From positions 1 to 37,786 of the forward strand of contig NZ_CAJUHF010000037.1 in NCBI RefSeq assembly GCF_910585845.1: DNA of 37,786 bases. The letters run 5' to 3'. Within the stretch, counting starts at the first letter, position 1. Each line of letters begins with the position of its first letter. The position numbers and the translations under genes are program-made. Source of the stretch: an uncultured Bacteroides sp. GTDB lineage: Bacteria > Bacteroidota > Bacteroidia > Bacteroidales > Bacteroidaceae. Below the pieces are notes generated by a model. It saw only the letters and a list, made by a program, of their open reading frames with translations. It searched no databases and was not told the origin of the DNA. Of this stretch, positions 1 through 7,414 are shown piece by piece.

Positions 1-76
1 GGGAATTTTCAGCGATACGTAGTATTGCGGCTCGGAAAATTCCCTAATAAGCTACGGTATTTTCTCCGTAAATACC
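1..76. repeat. Two adjacent hairpins
   Basis: The first has perfect 10-bp arms, GGGAATTTTC at 1-10 and GAAAATTCCC at 35-44. Between the arms a weaker CGATAC/GTATTG pairing extends the structure. The second has 7-bp arms, GGTATTT at 56-62 and AAATACC at 70-76, with a 7-nt loop. They may be transcription terminators, protein-binding palindromes or single-strand transfer structures of the element; the sequence does not decide. Confidence 0.6.
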
Positions 77-247
77 CTGCGGCGTGCCGTCCGTCTGCCC
101 GTCTGCCTTTCGGCGGTGGCTGTCCCTGCCGCCTGCTTACCCGTATAACCCCACCTTATTATTTTTCCCTTTCGGTCGGTGGTGGGCGGCGGGGCGGTCG
201 TTTCCGTTTTCAAAGGCTCTTTTGCACGGGGCGGTCGGATACAAGGT

Positions 248-298
248 TTTCCCGATAAATACGCTCGCAGCGAAGCGAGAGGAAGATTTATCGGGAAA
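248..298. repeat. Nested inverted repeat
   Basis: The outer arms are 13 bp and perfect, TTTCCCGATAAAT at 248-260 and ATTTATCGGGAAA at 286-298. Inside sits a second 5-bp stem, CTCGC at 264-268 and GCGAG at 275-279. The result is a two-level cruciform-capable palindrome in otherwise noncoding GC-rich DNA. Confidence 0.7.
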
Positions 299-430
299 CG
301 GCGCAGCCGCCTGACCTTTTAGCCGACATAAAGCCCCGTGCTTACTTTGCCTTTGTAAACGGAAATGATTGCTCCGCTTTCCCCTGAAAAGAGGAATTGA
401 ACCTGCAATATATATCACCATAGTGATAGG

Positions 431-510
431 TTTGCATGTTTGCATGCTGGTATGCTGGTACGTTTGCATGTTGATATGTTGGTATGTTGATATGTTGGTA
501 TATCATCATG
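431..510. repeat. 8-bp phased tandem repeat array, about 10 units
   Basis: Read in steps of eight from 431, the units are TTTGCATG, TTTGCATG, CTGGTATG, CTGGTACG, TTTGCATG, TTGATATG, TTGGTATG, TTGATATG, TTGGTATA and TCATCATG. The phase is kept for 80 bp without an insertion. The unit length is not a multiple of three, so this is not primarily a coding repeat. It lies just beyond the 3' end of the small helix-turn-helix gene (stop at 506). Confidence 0.8.
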
Positions 511-898
511 CTTTCCAACGGCTGTTGGGCTTGCCGTCCGAAACAACCGACACGAATACCGTCGTTTTCTCTTTTCGCCCGTGTATAATCCTCTCTAATA
601 ATGCCCTGCGGACTTTCGCCGCCCCGAACGATTCGATACGGAAAGCGAGGGCGGCTATCGTTTCGAGGTTGTAAACCTCCGCGCTGTATCTGTCCGATAT
701 GCGGATAATGCGCTTTATGTCATATATACTCAAAACTCCGCTTTTGCAGAGTGCCTTTATCCCTGCCCGAACCGTCGGGGCGATAACCCCGAACAGTTCG
801 CAGATTTCTCGCTCGGTCATGGCGGTTGCGCCTATATCGCTCGGCAGGGAGATATTGCCCTGCCCGTCCATCGTGATAATGTTCCTTTCTTCTTTCAT
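506..898 (-). CDS. Small helix-turn-helix protein of a mobile element
   Basis: This 130-residue protein reads leftward, 17 nt after the integrase stop, so the two are probably cotranscribed. Residues about 27-50 (TEREICELFGV to CKSGVL) look like a helix-turn-helix. Residues 60-105 are basic and resemble the DNA-binding part of RhuM/KilA-type mobile-element proteins. I chose the ATG at 898 because longer versions of the frame run back through integrase coding sequence. Related small proteins often sit next to integrases in Bacteroides elements. Its role is unknown; an accessory recombination factor or a regulator is an inference. Confidence 0.6.
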   Translation of the reverse strand: MKEERNIITMDGQGNISLPSDIGATAMTEREICELFGVIAPTVRAGIKALCKSGVLSIYDIKRIIRISDRYSAEVYNLETIAALAFRIESFGAAKVRRALLERIIHGRKEKTTVFVSVVSDGKPNSRWKA

Positions 899-915
899 CG
901 GTATTCTGTTCTTAA

Positions 916-2148
916 TTAAATGGCTCGGCAGATATTCTTCTCCATATCCTCCAACTTGTGCGACAAGGTTTCCATGTCTTGGCTTATCTTCTGGGCGGTG
1001 ATTTTGGCGTAAATTTGGGTGGTCTTTATGTTCGTGTGTCCCAAAAGGCGGCTCACCGTTTCGATGGGTACGCCGTGCGACAGAAGCACGGTCGTGGCGT
1101 TCGTGTGGCGTGCGACATGGTAGGTCAAACGCACCTTGAAGCCGCATTGTCTGCCTATATCTTTGAGTATCTTGTTACAACTGCCGTTGCTCGGAACGGG
1201 GAAAACATGACCGTCCCTTGCCAGCCCCTTGTATTTCTCGATGATACGCTTGGGAACGTCCAAAAGGCGGATGTTCGATTCGGTGTTGGTCTTCTTTCTT
1301 CGGGTGATTATCCACAGGTTGCCGTCGAAGAATGTTTGCAGGCGGTCGGCGGTGAGGTTCTTCACGTCCGAATACGCCAAACCCGTGAAAACAGAAAAGA
1401 CGAACAAGTCCCGTACAAGCTCGTGGGTGGCGTTCTTCATCGGTGCGTCCATGAGCGTCTGTATCTCCGTTTGGGTGAGGTAGCCCCTGTCCACGCTTTC
1501 GGGAGAGTTGATATATCCCGCAAAGGGATTAAAGGGCAAACGCCCGTCGTTCCTCGCTATGGAAACGATGTGTTTCAACACAATCATGTAGCCCCACACG
1601 GTATTGGTGCGGCATTTCTTCTCCGTGCGCAGAAAATACTCGAAGTCGTTGATGAACGTGAGGTTTAGTTCCTTTAATGGAATATCCTCACGCTTGTAGG
1701 TATGGGGCAGGAACTCCCGAATATGGTTGCAGACCGTCCGATAACGGGTAAATGTACCCTGCGCCCTGCTGTGCCCGACTTTCTTCTCGAACTCGGCGTT
1801 GTGCTGCTCGAACAGCTTCAGCAAAGTTTCCTGCTTGACGCCGATACCGAGATAGGCGTCTTTGAGTTTGGCGGCGGTAACATAACCGTCCGTCTGCATT
1901 AACTCTTGATAGCGGCGGTTTACCTCCACACGGATTTTATCTACTGCAAGGTTGATTCTCTGCGCTTCGACGCTCTTGCCCGAAGCACGGCTGTTCTTCA
2001 CGTCCCACAAGCGTGGGGGAACGTCCATCTTGCAACTGAACTGTTTAATCTCGCCGTCCACCGTGATACGGCACATCAGAGGCAGGTTGCCGTTCGGCTT
2101 CTCGCTGCCTTTCTTCACGTAAAATAATACCTTGAATGTACTTCGCAT
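916..2148 (-). CDS. Tyrosine recombinase (element integrase)
   Basis: A 410-residue site-specific recombinase. An N-terminal arm-binding region (1-100) and a SAM-like core-binding domain (about 105-205) are followed by the catalytic domain (about 222-390). Visible catalytic residues are K286, H344 and R347 in HVAR, H371 in LLGHTN and the nucleophile Y380. The usual first Arg is missing: TGLAYSD has Ala258 there, as in the IntDOT-like Bacteroides family where this Arg is naturally replaced. It should excise and integrate the element to the left. A -7 box and AAAGGAG precede the ATG. The element boundary should lie just upstream, between 2149 and about 2400. Confidence 0.9.
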   Translation of the reverse strand: MRSTFKVLFYVKKGSEKPNGNLPLMCRITVDGEIKQFSCKMDVPPRLWDVKNSRASGKSVEAQRINLAVDKIRVEVNRRYQELMQTDGYVTAAKLKDAYLGIGVKQETLLKLFEQHNAEFEKKVGHSRAQGTFTRYRTVCNHIREFLPHTYKREDIPLKELNLTFINDFEYFLRTEKKCRTNTVWGYMIVLKHIVSIARNDGRLPFNPFAGYINSPESVDRGYLTQTEIQTLMDAPMKNATHELVRDLFVFSVFTGLAYSDVKNLTADRLQTFFDGNLWIITRRKKTNTESNIRLLDVPKRIIEKYKGLARDGHVFPVPSNGSCNKILKDIGRQCGFKVRLTYHVARHTNATTVLLSHGVPIETVSRLLGHTNIKTTQIYAKITAQKISQDMETLSHKLEDMEKNICRAI

Positions 2149-2601
2149 AACTCACTCCTTTTTTTGGTTACAAAATTAGTTCTTAGTGAGTTATCGACAG
2201 CTATGTAAATCAACGCAAAACGCAGAAAAAGAACCTTTTAGCAAGAAATTTGCACCCGTTACGGGAGTAACGAGGTGGTAACTGAACTTCTGCGCCGTTT
2301 GGCTTCGAGGTGGTATTTCGTTGGCTCTGTCCCATAGAAAAACAAAGCGTAACGAACGCTCTATCAGCTAATTCGCTACGCTTTGCCCAAATTTACTTTT
2401 TCGCTATGTGTTTATTATAGAAATTATTAATGACTTCGAGAGTACCTAACACTATAATAATAGTTCATATTCTATTCTGTGAGAATTAGTAATAAGAACA
2501 ATCATAGAGTTCTAATGAATTATCAAATTTGTGACTATATCAAACAATGAGAACTTATTTATTCGACACGTTTAATATTATACAATTAATCAATAATTAT
2601 T
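2149..2601. other. Probable element end and junction, noncoding
   Basis: This 450-bp gap separates the integrase from the AT-rich cargo. It contains a small hairpin (CGTTAC 2257-2262, GTAACG 2267-2272) and a 9-bp perfect inverted repeat (CAAAGCGTA 2343-2351, TACGCTTTG 2377-2385). Base composition falls sharply after about 2390. I infer that the attachment site lies between about 2240 and 2400. No target duplication can be checked because the other end is outside the window. Confidence 0.45.
2171..2178 (-). promoter_or_regulatory. Integrase promoter, -7 box TAATTTTG
   Basis: On the minus strand TAATTTTG matches the Bacteroides -7 consensus TAnnTTTG perfectly and lies about 23 nt before the integrase ATG. 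No clear -33 TTTG is present at the usual spacing. An AAAGGAG follows just before the start codon, which is unusual in this genome. Confidence 0.55.
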
Positions 2602-2844
2602 ATGACATATTATAGAGTTGACATCAAATGCGATAATGAGGTTTATATACTATGCATTAGTAATAGTTACATCCTCTCAACAGATTATCTAGATCTAAAA
2701 AATTTGGTTTACGAATTTCTAAAATCTCAAAATGTGCATATAAATGGAAAGGAAGTTATTCATTTTCAAGAATCCAATGAAAAAGAATTTAATGAATTAA
2801 AGAATGAAGTGGTTTTAAATTCTAACTTAAGAATTAGATATTAG
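2602..2844 (+). CDS. Small AT-rich hypothetical protein
   Basis: An 80-residue acidic protein with no signal peptide or membrane segment; I do not recognise the family. Codon use is strongly A/T-biased like the lipoprotein 117 bp downstream and unlike the core genes, which suggests recent transfer. The leader is A/T-rich without a Shine-Dalgarno, normal for the phylum. It could be a real small cytoplasmic protein or the remnant of a larger one. Confidence 0.45.
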   Translation: MTYYRVDIKCDNEVYILCISNSYILSTDYLDLKNLVYEFLKSQNVHINGKEVIHFQESNEKEFNELKNEVVLNSNLRIRY

Positions 2845-2961
2845 ATTTATCTATTCAGAAGCTATATTAAAAATTGTTCTTATAATAATAGCGTAAGTTC
2901 TACTAAAGAAAACATATTTAAATTGATACAATTAAAATAACTAATTTAAAATTAAACAAAA

Positions 2962-3696
2962 ATGAAAACATTTAGATTAATTGGAATGGCTTTATTAGCT
3001 GTAATGATGTGTGTGAATTTTGTTTCTTGCGGTGATGATGATGAAGAACCTATCAAAAATGAGGACGGTATTGTTACCAATGAAAAGAAACTTGTACAAA
3101 TAATAAGAAACGGAGATAGAGCTGATGATATTTGGGATTTTTTCTATGATTCTAAAGGTAGGTTAAGTAAGGTAATTTATAACATTTATAACGAAACGAA
3201 CATAGACGAATATATTTGGGGAGATAACACAATTATTGTACCCAACAGTCACACAGGTACTTTAAGTAATAATTTAATGAGAAACATAGTTTTTCATAAA
3301 TATGAATACATAACCAAATATGAATATAATTCATCTAAACAATTGACAAAAGTTCAATCAGCCGATCTAGGAGAATATACTATTACTTGGGAAAATGGGA
3401 AAATAGTAAAAATTAATGATAATTATGAATTTACTTATAGCGGAAAAACTTGTAAAGGTTACAATCCTCTTTTTATTGAAAAATGTGGCATTGATGAAGA
3501 GGATTTATTCTATGCGCACCCCGAATTAGCAGGTTGTCGTTGTACGCAGCTTCCTGATAAACAAACATATAAAAGAGAAGCAACAGAATATGAAACGATG
3601 GAATACACTTATAAGTTTGATAATGACGGATATTTGCTAAGTTGTCATGAAAAAGGAGATTATGATCAATGCATCTACTTTTTTAAATGGGAATAA
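2962..3696 (+). CDS. Putative lipoprotein, DUF4595-like
   Basis: A 244-residue protein with a lipoprotein signal (residues 1-22, lipobox FVSC, lipidated Cys23). The SCGDDDE that follows is the acidic signal typical of Bacteroides surface-exported lipoproteins. The body repeats motifs such as FFYDSKGRLSKV, YEYNSSKQLTKV and YKFDNDGYLLS, the YD-like repeats of DUF4595-type proteins, which should form a beta-sheet layer. No enzyme motif is seen. It is AT-rich and followed by a clear terminator, so it is probably its own transcription unit within accessory DNA. Confidence 0.75.
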   Translation: MKTFRLIGMALLAVMMCVNFVSCGDDDEEPIKNEDGIVTNEKKLVQIIRNGDRADDIWDFFYDSKGRLSKVIYNIYNETNIDEYIWGDNTIIVPNSHTGTLSNNLMRNIVFHKYEYITKYEYNSSKQLTKVQSADLGEYTITWENGKIVKINDNYEFTYSGKTCKGYNPLFIEKCGIDEEDLFYAHPELAGCRCTQLPDKQTYKREATEYETMEYTYKFDNDGYLLSCHEKGDYDQCIYFFKWE

Positions 3697-3721
3697 TCTT
3701 TTGAAACTATAATTAATACAA

Positions 3722-3763
3722 AAAGTCAACCTATCTATTTGAAATGGATAAGTTGGCTTTCTT
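3722..3763 (+). terminator. Rho-independent terminator after the lipoprotein
   Basis: AAAGTCAAC (3722-3730) pairs with GTTGGCTTT (3752-3760) with one G-T pair. The stem is continued inward by CTATC/GGATAAG. A T-rich tail follows. It begins 25 nt after the lipoprotein stop. Confidence 0.7.
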
Positions 3764-3810
3764 TATCTCAAAAATATCAGAAAAAACATAGTCGGTCTAA
3801 ACAGAATTGC

Positions 3811-3818
3811 TAACTTTG
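3811..3818 (+). promoter_or_regulatory. -7 box TAACTTTG for the kinase-like gene
   Basis: A perfect TAnnTTTG lies 22 nt upstream of the ATG at 3840. A longer reading frame starting at 3807 would overlap this box, so the start at 3840 is preferred. Confidence 0.55.
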
Positions 3819-3839
3819 CTCCCAATCAAAATTAAGACA

Positions 3840-4486
3840 ATGGAATACATCAACGAATTTCATAAGGAATGGATAGAGCGCACACGCCAATCGATAGCCT
3901 CTTGGAGCAAGCAGCCGGCATCGTTAGAAGAAGCAAAAAAGCAGCAGGAACGCTTGAACCTACAGAAAGCTATAAGGGAAAGCAAACAGAAGAGCTGATA
4001 AAGTTTGCCGATTCTAACAAGCTATGGATAGATATTGCATGTCTTTCCGTTATCTACTTGGATAGGGGTGGTGAAAATGAAGTGTTCTATAATGGAGAAG
4101 CCACCATTTATAAACTGAATAACTTTGAGTACGCAGGCGATGATTTGGAAAATTTCTTTATCCGCATCAATGCACACAACAGGTTCTTTTCAAATGTACC
4201 TTACCAATTGGTAGGCTTTGCTTATAACAGCCAACAGGAATTTTGCGCAGTACTTACCCAACCCTATATCAAGGCAGAACGGGAAGCTACAGAAACAGAA
4301 ATAGCTACTTACATGCAGTCGCTCGGCTTTGAAACGGATTATTACGATGAATACCACAATGACCGTTATATAATTTTTGATGCCGTACCCAATAATGTAC
4401 TGTATGGAATTGACAACAATCTATATTTTATAGATACACAAATCAGATTATTGGAAAGATTTAATCAATGGAACAATTACAAGTAA
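3840..4486 (+). pseudogene. Polyvalent-protein-kinase-like gene, frameshifted
   Basis: A 52-codon frame from 3840 (MEYINEFHKEWIERTRQS...) ends at TGA 3996. The protein continues in the -1 frame with EELIKFADSNKLWIDI, YLDRGGENEVF, KLNNFEYAGDDLENFFIR and NVLYGIDNNLYFIDTQ, to 4486. The C-terminal part resembles the kinase-like domain of Bacteroidetes 'polyvalent' proteins from mobile elements. The alternative start at 3869 would translate the first frame's DNA out of frame, so a frameshift near 3976-3990 is the better reading. Its end overlaps the ORF6N gene by 19 nt. A second, more decayed copy at 5102-5316 keeps the same TGA, so the break is older than the duplication or the gene is naturally split. 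Confidence 0.6.
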
Positions 4487-5039
4487 TTCAAGACAAAATA
4501 TATGAAATCAGAAGTCAGAAAGTAATGCTCGACCGTGATTTGGCAGAAATGTACGGAGTGCAACAAAAGCATTGAATCAAGCCGTTAAACGTAATATAGA
4601 CCGTTTTCCCGAAGATTTTATGTTTCAACTGACAAGTGAGGAAACACAAAAATGAAGGTCACAATTTGTGACTTCCAATTCCATCAAGATGAGAGTTAGG
4701 CGTAACCCTTATGCATTCACAGAATTAGGGGTAGCCATGTTAAGTAGCGTGTTGAACTCCAAAACTGCCATTCAAATCAATATGGGCATTATGCGTGCTT
4801 TTGTCGCTGTTCGCCAAATGATTGCATTGCCTAAAACAGACCAACTAACAGAGTTGCAGAATGAAATGAAAGAGTTGAAAGACTACATAGAAGAAGTGTT
4901 CGCTGATTACAACGACATTAATGATGATACACGAATGCAGTTAGAACTCATCAATCAGACATTGGCTGAACTACAAGCCAAGAAGAAATTGGAAGAAAAG
5001 CCACGCAGAAGAATCGGATTTATACAGCATGACGAATAA
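4468..5039 (+). pseudogene. ORF6N-domain protein, frameshift plus nonsense
   Basis: From ATG 4468 the frame reads MEQLQVIQDKIYEIRSQKVM...MYGV, the start of an ORF6N (KilA-type) DNA-binding domain. At 4558-4561 one base is missing: restoring it gives ATKALNQAVKRNIDRFPEDF. At 4653-4655 TGA stands where the family has TGG (Trp), within TQK-stop-RSQF. The frame then continues to 5039 with YAFTELGVAMLSSVL and a lysine-rich coiled-coil tail. Two independent lesions make it a pseudogene. Such proteins are common cargo of phages and integrative elements. Confidence 0.8.
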
Positions 5040-5101
5040 TCTGATTCTGTCAAACGCAAGATTTTATAAAAACTGTAATACTTCCACGTAGGTAAAAAGA
5101 C

Positions 5102-5316
5102 ATGGAGCATATCTAACAATTAGGAAGAATCATTGCATAGTAGCATAAGAAAGCTATAAGGGAAAGTAAACAGAAGGACTGATAAAGTTTACCGATTCTA
5201 TCAAGCTATGGATAGATATTGCATGTCTCTCTGTTATCTACTTGGATAAGGGCGGTGAAAATAATACGGCAACATCAGCAACCATTGCCGCAAATGAAGT
5301 TTTAGCTAAATCGTAG
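5102..5316 (+). pseudogene. Decayed second copy of the kinase-like gene's 5' part
   Basis: Bases 5148-5262 align without gaps to 3964-4078, with about nine differences in 115 bp by hand count. The stretch before it (ATGGAGCATATC at 5102) resembles the first gene's start (ATGGAATACATC at 3840) with an internal deletion. The frame carries extra stops (TAA after the fourth codon). After 5262 similarity is lost, and the frame runs through unrelated sequence to TAG at 5316. This is a fragment, not a gene. Confidence 0.75.
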
Positions 5317-5589
5317 AAAAACGGCTCTTTCCTGAAAGCAAAAATTCATTCAGACCTTAGTTTCAGCCTAAACAACTATAAGCCATATCATAGCGGAAGC
5401 TGAAAGAGCTGAACGTACAAAAACAGGGTACTGAAACTGATGTATTTTCTGCACCACAATGCTGTCTATCTCTGCCAACTACAAAAGAACGAGCATGTAA
5501 CAATTCTTGAGACTTTTGAGACTCTTGACAGCAAATTGAATCTGACTTGTAAGGCTATATCCACAGAAATATTAGAAGTAAGGCAGTTA
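5317..5589. other. Degenerate gap at the edge of the accessory region
   Basis: No supportable gene. The short frame at 5440-5676 overlaps the end of the exporter on the other strand and shows no family likeness. This is the probable junction between decayed accessory DNA and conserved chromosome. Confidence 0.4.
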
Positions 5590-6471
5590 CTATCTTCTTT
5601 TCCCTGCCAAATACACACCACCCAATATACATACAGCACCCACAACTGCCACTGCAGTCAACCGTTCACCCAATAAAAAGGCGGAACCTATCAACGTGAA
5701 AAGCGGATTAAGATAAATGTAATTGGATGCTCTGACCGTGCCCAGCTGTTTCAAAACCAAATTCCAGACTGCGAAACAGATCAAAGATGCCAGTACACCA
5801 AGGAAAAGCAAATTTACCCAGACAGCCGGTTGCAGGATTTGATGCATATCGAAGTGCCAAGGATGAACTGCAAAGGCAGGAAGAATGGTCAGTATGCCAT
5901 AGAAGAAAATCTTACGGGTAATAAAAAACGTGCCATAACGACCGGACATCTCCTTCATGATCAGGCTATAGAATGCCCACGACAAAGCAGCAAGCAAAGT
6001 AAGGAAATCACCCAAAGGAGAAATCTTCAGCACAAAACTACCGTTATACACCACCAGTGCCACCCCCACCAACGCCAACAACGAACCGCCTATCAAGCTG
6101 CGGGAAGCCTTCTCCTTCTTATATACCATCAGAGAAAGGATGGTGGTAAGCAGAGGTGCCGTACTGACGATGAACGAAACATTCGTTGCCAAGGTGATCT
6201 CCAATGCCATGTTCTCCGTAAGGAAATAAAACGAACCGCCCGTAATACCTCCCAGAAACAGCCAGAATTCATCGCGCCAACTGTCCGCAAAGAGTCGGCG
6301 GGGAAAGAGTATCCAAATGCCCAGGTAGGCTATAGAGAAACGGAGCAGAAATATCTCTTGCGGAGAAAGGCCGTGCCCGATCAGGATTTTCGTGGAGATA
6401 AACGTCAGTCCCCAGACACCCACCACAAGAATGGCTATCAGATGATAGATATAGTTTTTATTCGTATTCAT
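5590..6471 (-). CDS. EamA-family (DMT) transporter
   Basis: A 293-residue inner-membrane protein made of two EamA repeats. About ten hydrophobic helices span the whole length, beginning with HLIAILVVGVWGLTF and ending in AVVGAVCILGGVYLAGKRR. The second repeat shows the typical NPLFTLIGSAFLLGERLT. The family exports small metabolites such as amino acids or sugars; the substrate cannot be read from sequence. It lies 56 bp downstream of the DUF3256 gene on the same strand without a -7 box between, so the two are likely cotranscribed. Confidence 0.85.
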   Translation of the reverse strand: MNTNKNYIYHLIAILVVGVWGLTFISTKILIGHGLSPQEIFLLRFSIAYLGIWILFPRRLFADSWRDEFWLFLGGITGGSFYFLTENMALEITLATNVSFIVSTAPLLTTILSLMVYKKEKASRSLIGGSLLALVGVALVVYNGSFVLKISPLGDFLTLLAALSWAFYSLIMKEMSGRYGTFFITRKIFFYGILTILPAFAVHPWHFDMHQILQPAVWVNLLFLGVLASLICFAVWNLVLKQLGTVRASNYIYLNPLFTLIGSAFLLGERLTAVAVVGAVCILGGVYLAGKRR

Positions 6472-6527
6472 ACGTATATGGTAAAAAGGACAATACGCTT
6501 GCCCGTGATGACGTACGGTTTAGCGGC

Positions 6528-7178
6528 TTAGTGACTTGCCGAACGTTCGTAACCGTTTCCCTTCCAGACGTACACAACGGGGCGGCGAAGATAGGGCTTC
6601 AACTTTGCAGCTGCTTCCTTGTCCATGTAGTCCGGCGTGGTGAAGGTGAAGACCAATGAGTCGTTTTCTGCAGACAGAACGGCTTTCATCAGCAACATGT
6701 CCGCCTGTTCGGCAGCATCCCTCACCTCATAGCTCTGCAAGGAATCGGGCAAATCCAGAAAATCGTCCGACACGGGAAGGGTCAGGTAAGAGGAGGCGGG
6801 AAGCTCCTTCCAGTCGGTGGTGTAGAAACGTACACTACTGTCGCACGCGGGAGCGCAAGCAGTGGATACGACGCAGATCAATTTCGTGGTGTCACTCGTG
6901 GCAAGCAACTTCATCTGCCAGGAACTTTGGGGAGTCACCTGCATGGAGATGTAATCGGAAGAGAATGCAGTCATTTCCGATTTACCCTCGAAACGGTTGG
7001 TCACTTCGGCTTTCATCTTGCTCTCCAAGAAGTCGATGCAATCGGCACGATTCACGGAAGTAAGCAGCGGACTGAGGCTGTCGGACATATTTATGAAACA
7101 TGTTTTAGCTTCTTGGGCTTGCAAGGAACACATCCAAATGCAAACCAGACACAAGCACATTGTCAATTTCTTCATCAT
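6528..7178 (-). CDS. DUF3256 family secreted protein
   Basis: A 216-residue protein with a Sec signal peptide (about 1-21, ending LQAQ) and no lipobox. The mature part begins TCFINMSDSLSPLLTSVNRADCIDF and matches the DUF3256 family, found almost only in Bacteroidales. Function is unknown; the periplasm is the likely location. A CAPACDS segment might form a disulfide. Two Met codons are adjacent (7178 and 7175) and either could be the start. A -7 box at 7266-7273 gives a leader of about 80 nt. Confidence 0.8.
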   Translation of the reverse strand: MMKKLTMCLCLVCIWMCSLQAQEAKTCFINMSDSLSPLLTSVNRADCIDFLESKMKAEVTNRFEGKSEMTAFSSDYISMQVTPQSSWQMKLLATSDTTKLICVVSTACAPACDSSVRFYTTDWKELPASSYLTLPVSDDFLDLPDSLQSYEVRDAAEQADMLLMKAVLSAENDSLVFTFTTPDYMDKEAAAKLKPYLRRPVVYVWKGNGYERSASH

Positions 7179-7265
7179 ATCAGTTTTCTGTTATTCGTAA
7201 TTACGTTGTTGTACACACTCTTCCGGGATACCTGAATCAGGAATGACTGTCGCCGGATTCATCAA

Positions 7266-7273
7266 CAAAAATA
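7266..7273 (-). promoter_or_regulatory. -7 box TATTTTTG for DUF3256
   Basis: Perfect TAnnTTTG on the minus strand. It predicts transcription starting near 7259 and a leader of about 80 nt, which contains an 11-bp near-palindrome CCTGAATCAGG (7231-7241). Confidence 0.5.
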
Positions 7274-7326
7274 CAAATTGTTCCTTAAAAAGATTACCTG
7301 TCAAAAGGAATATTTAGTTTTTTTAC

Positions 7327-7414
7327 TTACTTATTCCCTAAACAGGACTTACTCATTTCCTTAACAAGACTTTCTCATTCTTTGAACAAGACTTACCTGT
7401 TACTTTAATACGAT
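7327..7414. repeat. 22-bp tandem repeat, four units, flush with a stop codon
   Basis: Units at 7327-7348, 7349-7370, 7371-7392 and 7393-7414 are each exactly 22 bp. They share TTAC/TTTC at the start and an AACAAGAC-like end. The next step, 7415-7436, still begins TTACTT and coincides with the stop codon and last codons of the exporter. Spacing is perfect while sequence drifts, with the outermost units least alike. Confidence 0.8.

Larger units (their letters stand above)
1..505. other. Noncoding interior of an integrated element
   Basis: No convincing gene lies here: the open frames in both directions have unnatural composition and no family resemblance. The DNA is GC-rich compared with the AT-rich cargo beyond 2.4 kb. 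It carries three hairpins and an 8-bp repeat array, listed separately. Such hairpin-dense gaps are common between the integrase end and the mobilization genes of Bacteroides conjugative elements, so I infer that it belongs to the same element as the integrase at 916-2148. Confidence 0.6.

Noticed and set aside
137..469. 110-residue frame on the minus strand with MQTYQHTSMQTCK repeats
   Set aside because: The repeat comes from the 8-bp DNA array, and the rest runs through hairpins with unnatural composition.
958..1668. 236-residue frame on the plus strand
   Set aside because: Shadow of the integrase gene, which has intact catalytic motifs on the other strand.
2247..2254. Attachment core TTTGC as in CTnDOT
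   Set aside because: Only a partial match to GTAnnTTTGC, and no second copy to compare within the window; kept as a hint, not annotated.
3976..3998. Programmed -1 frameshift in the kinase-like gene
   Set aside because: The overlap has GGGAAAGC and AAAC runs but no X XXY YYZ heptamer in the correct phase, and no clear stimulatory hairpin. Mutation or a natural split is more likely.
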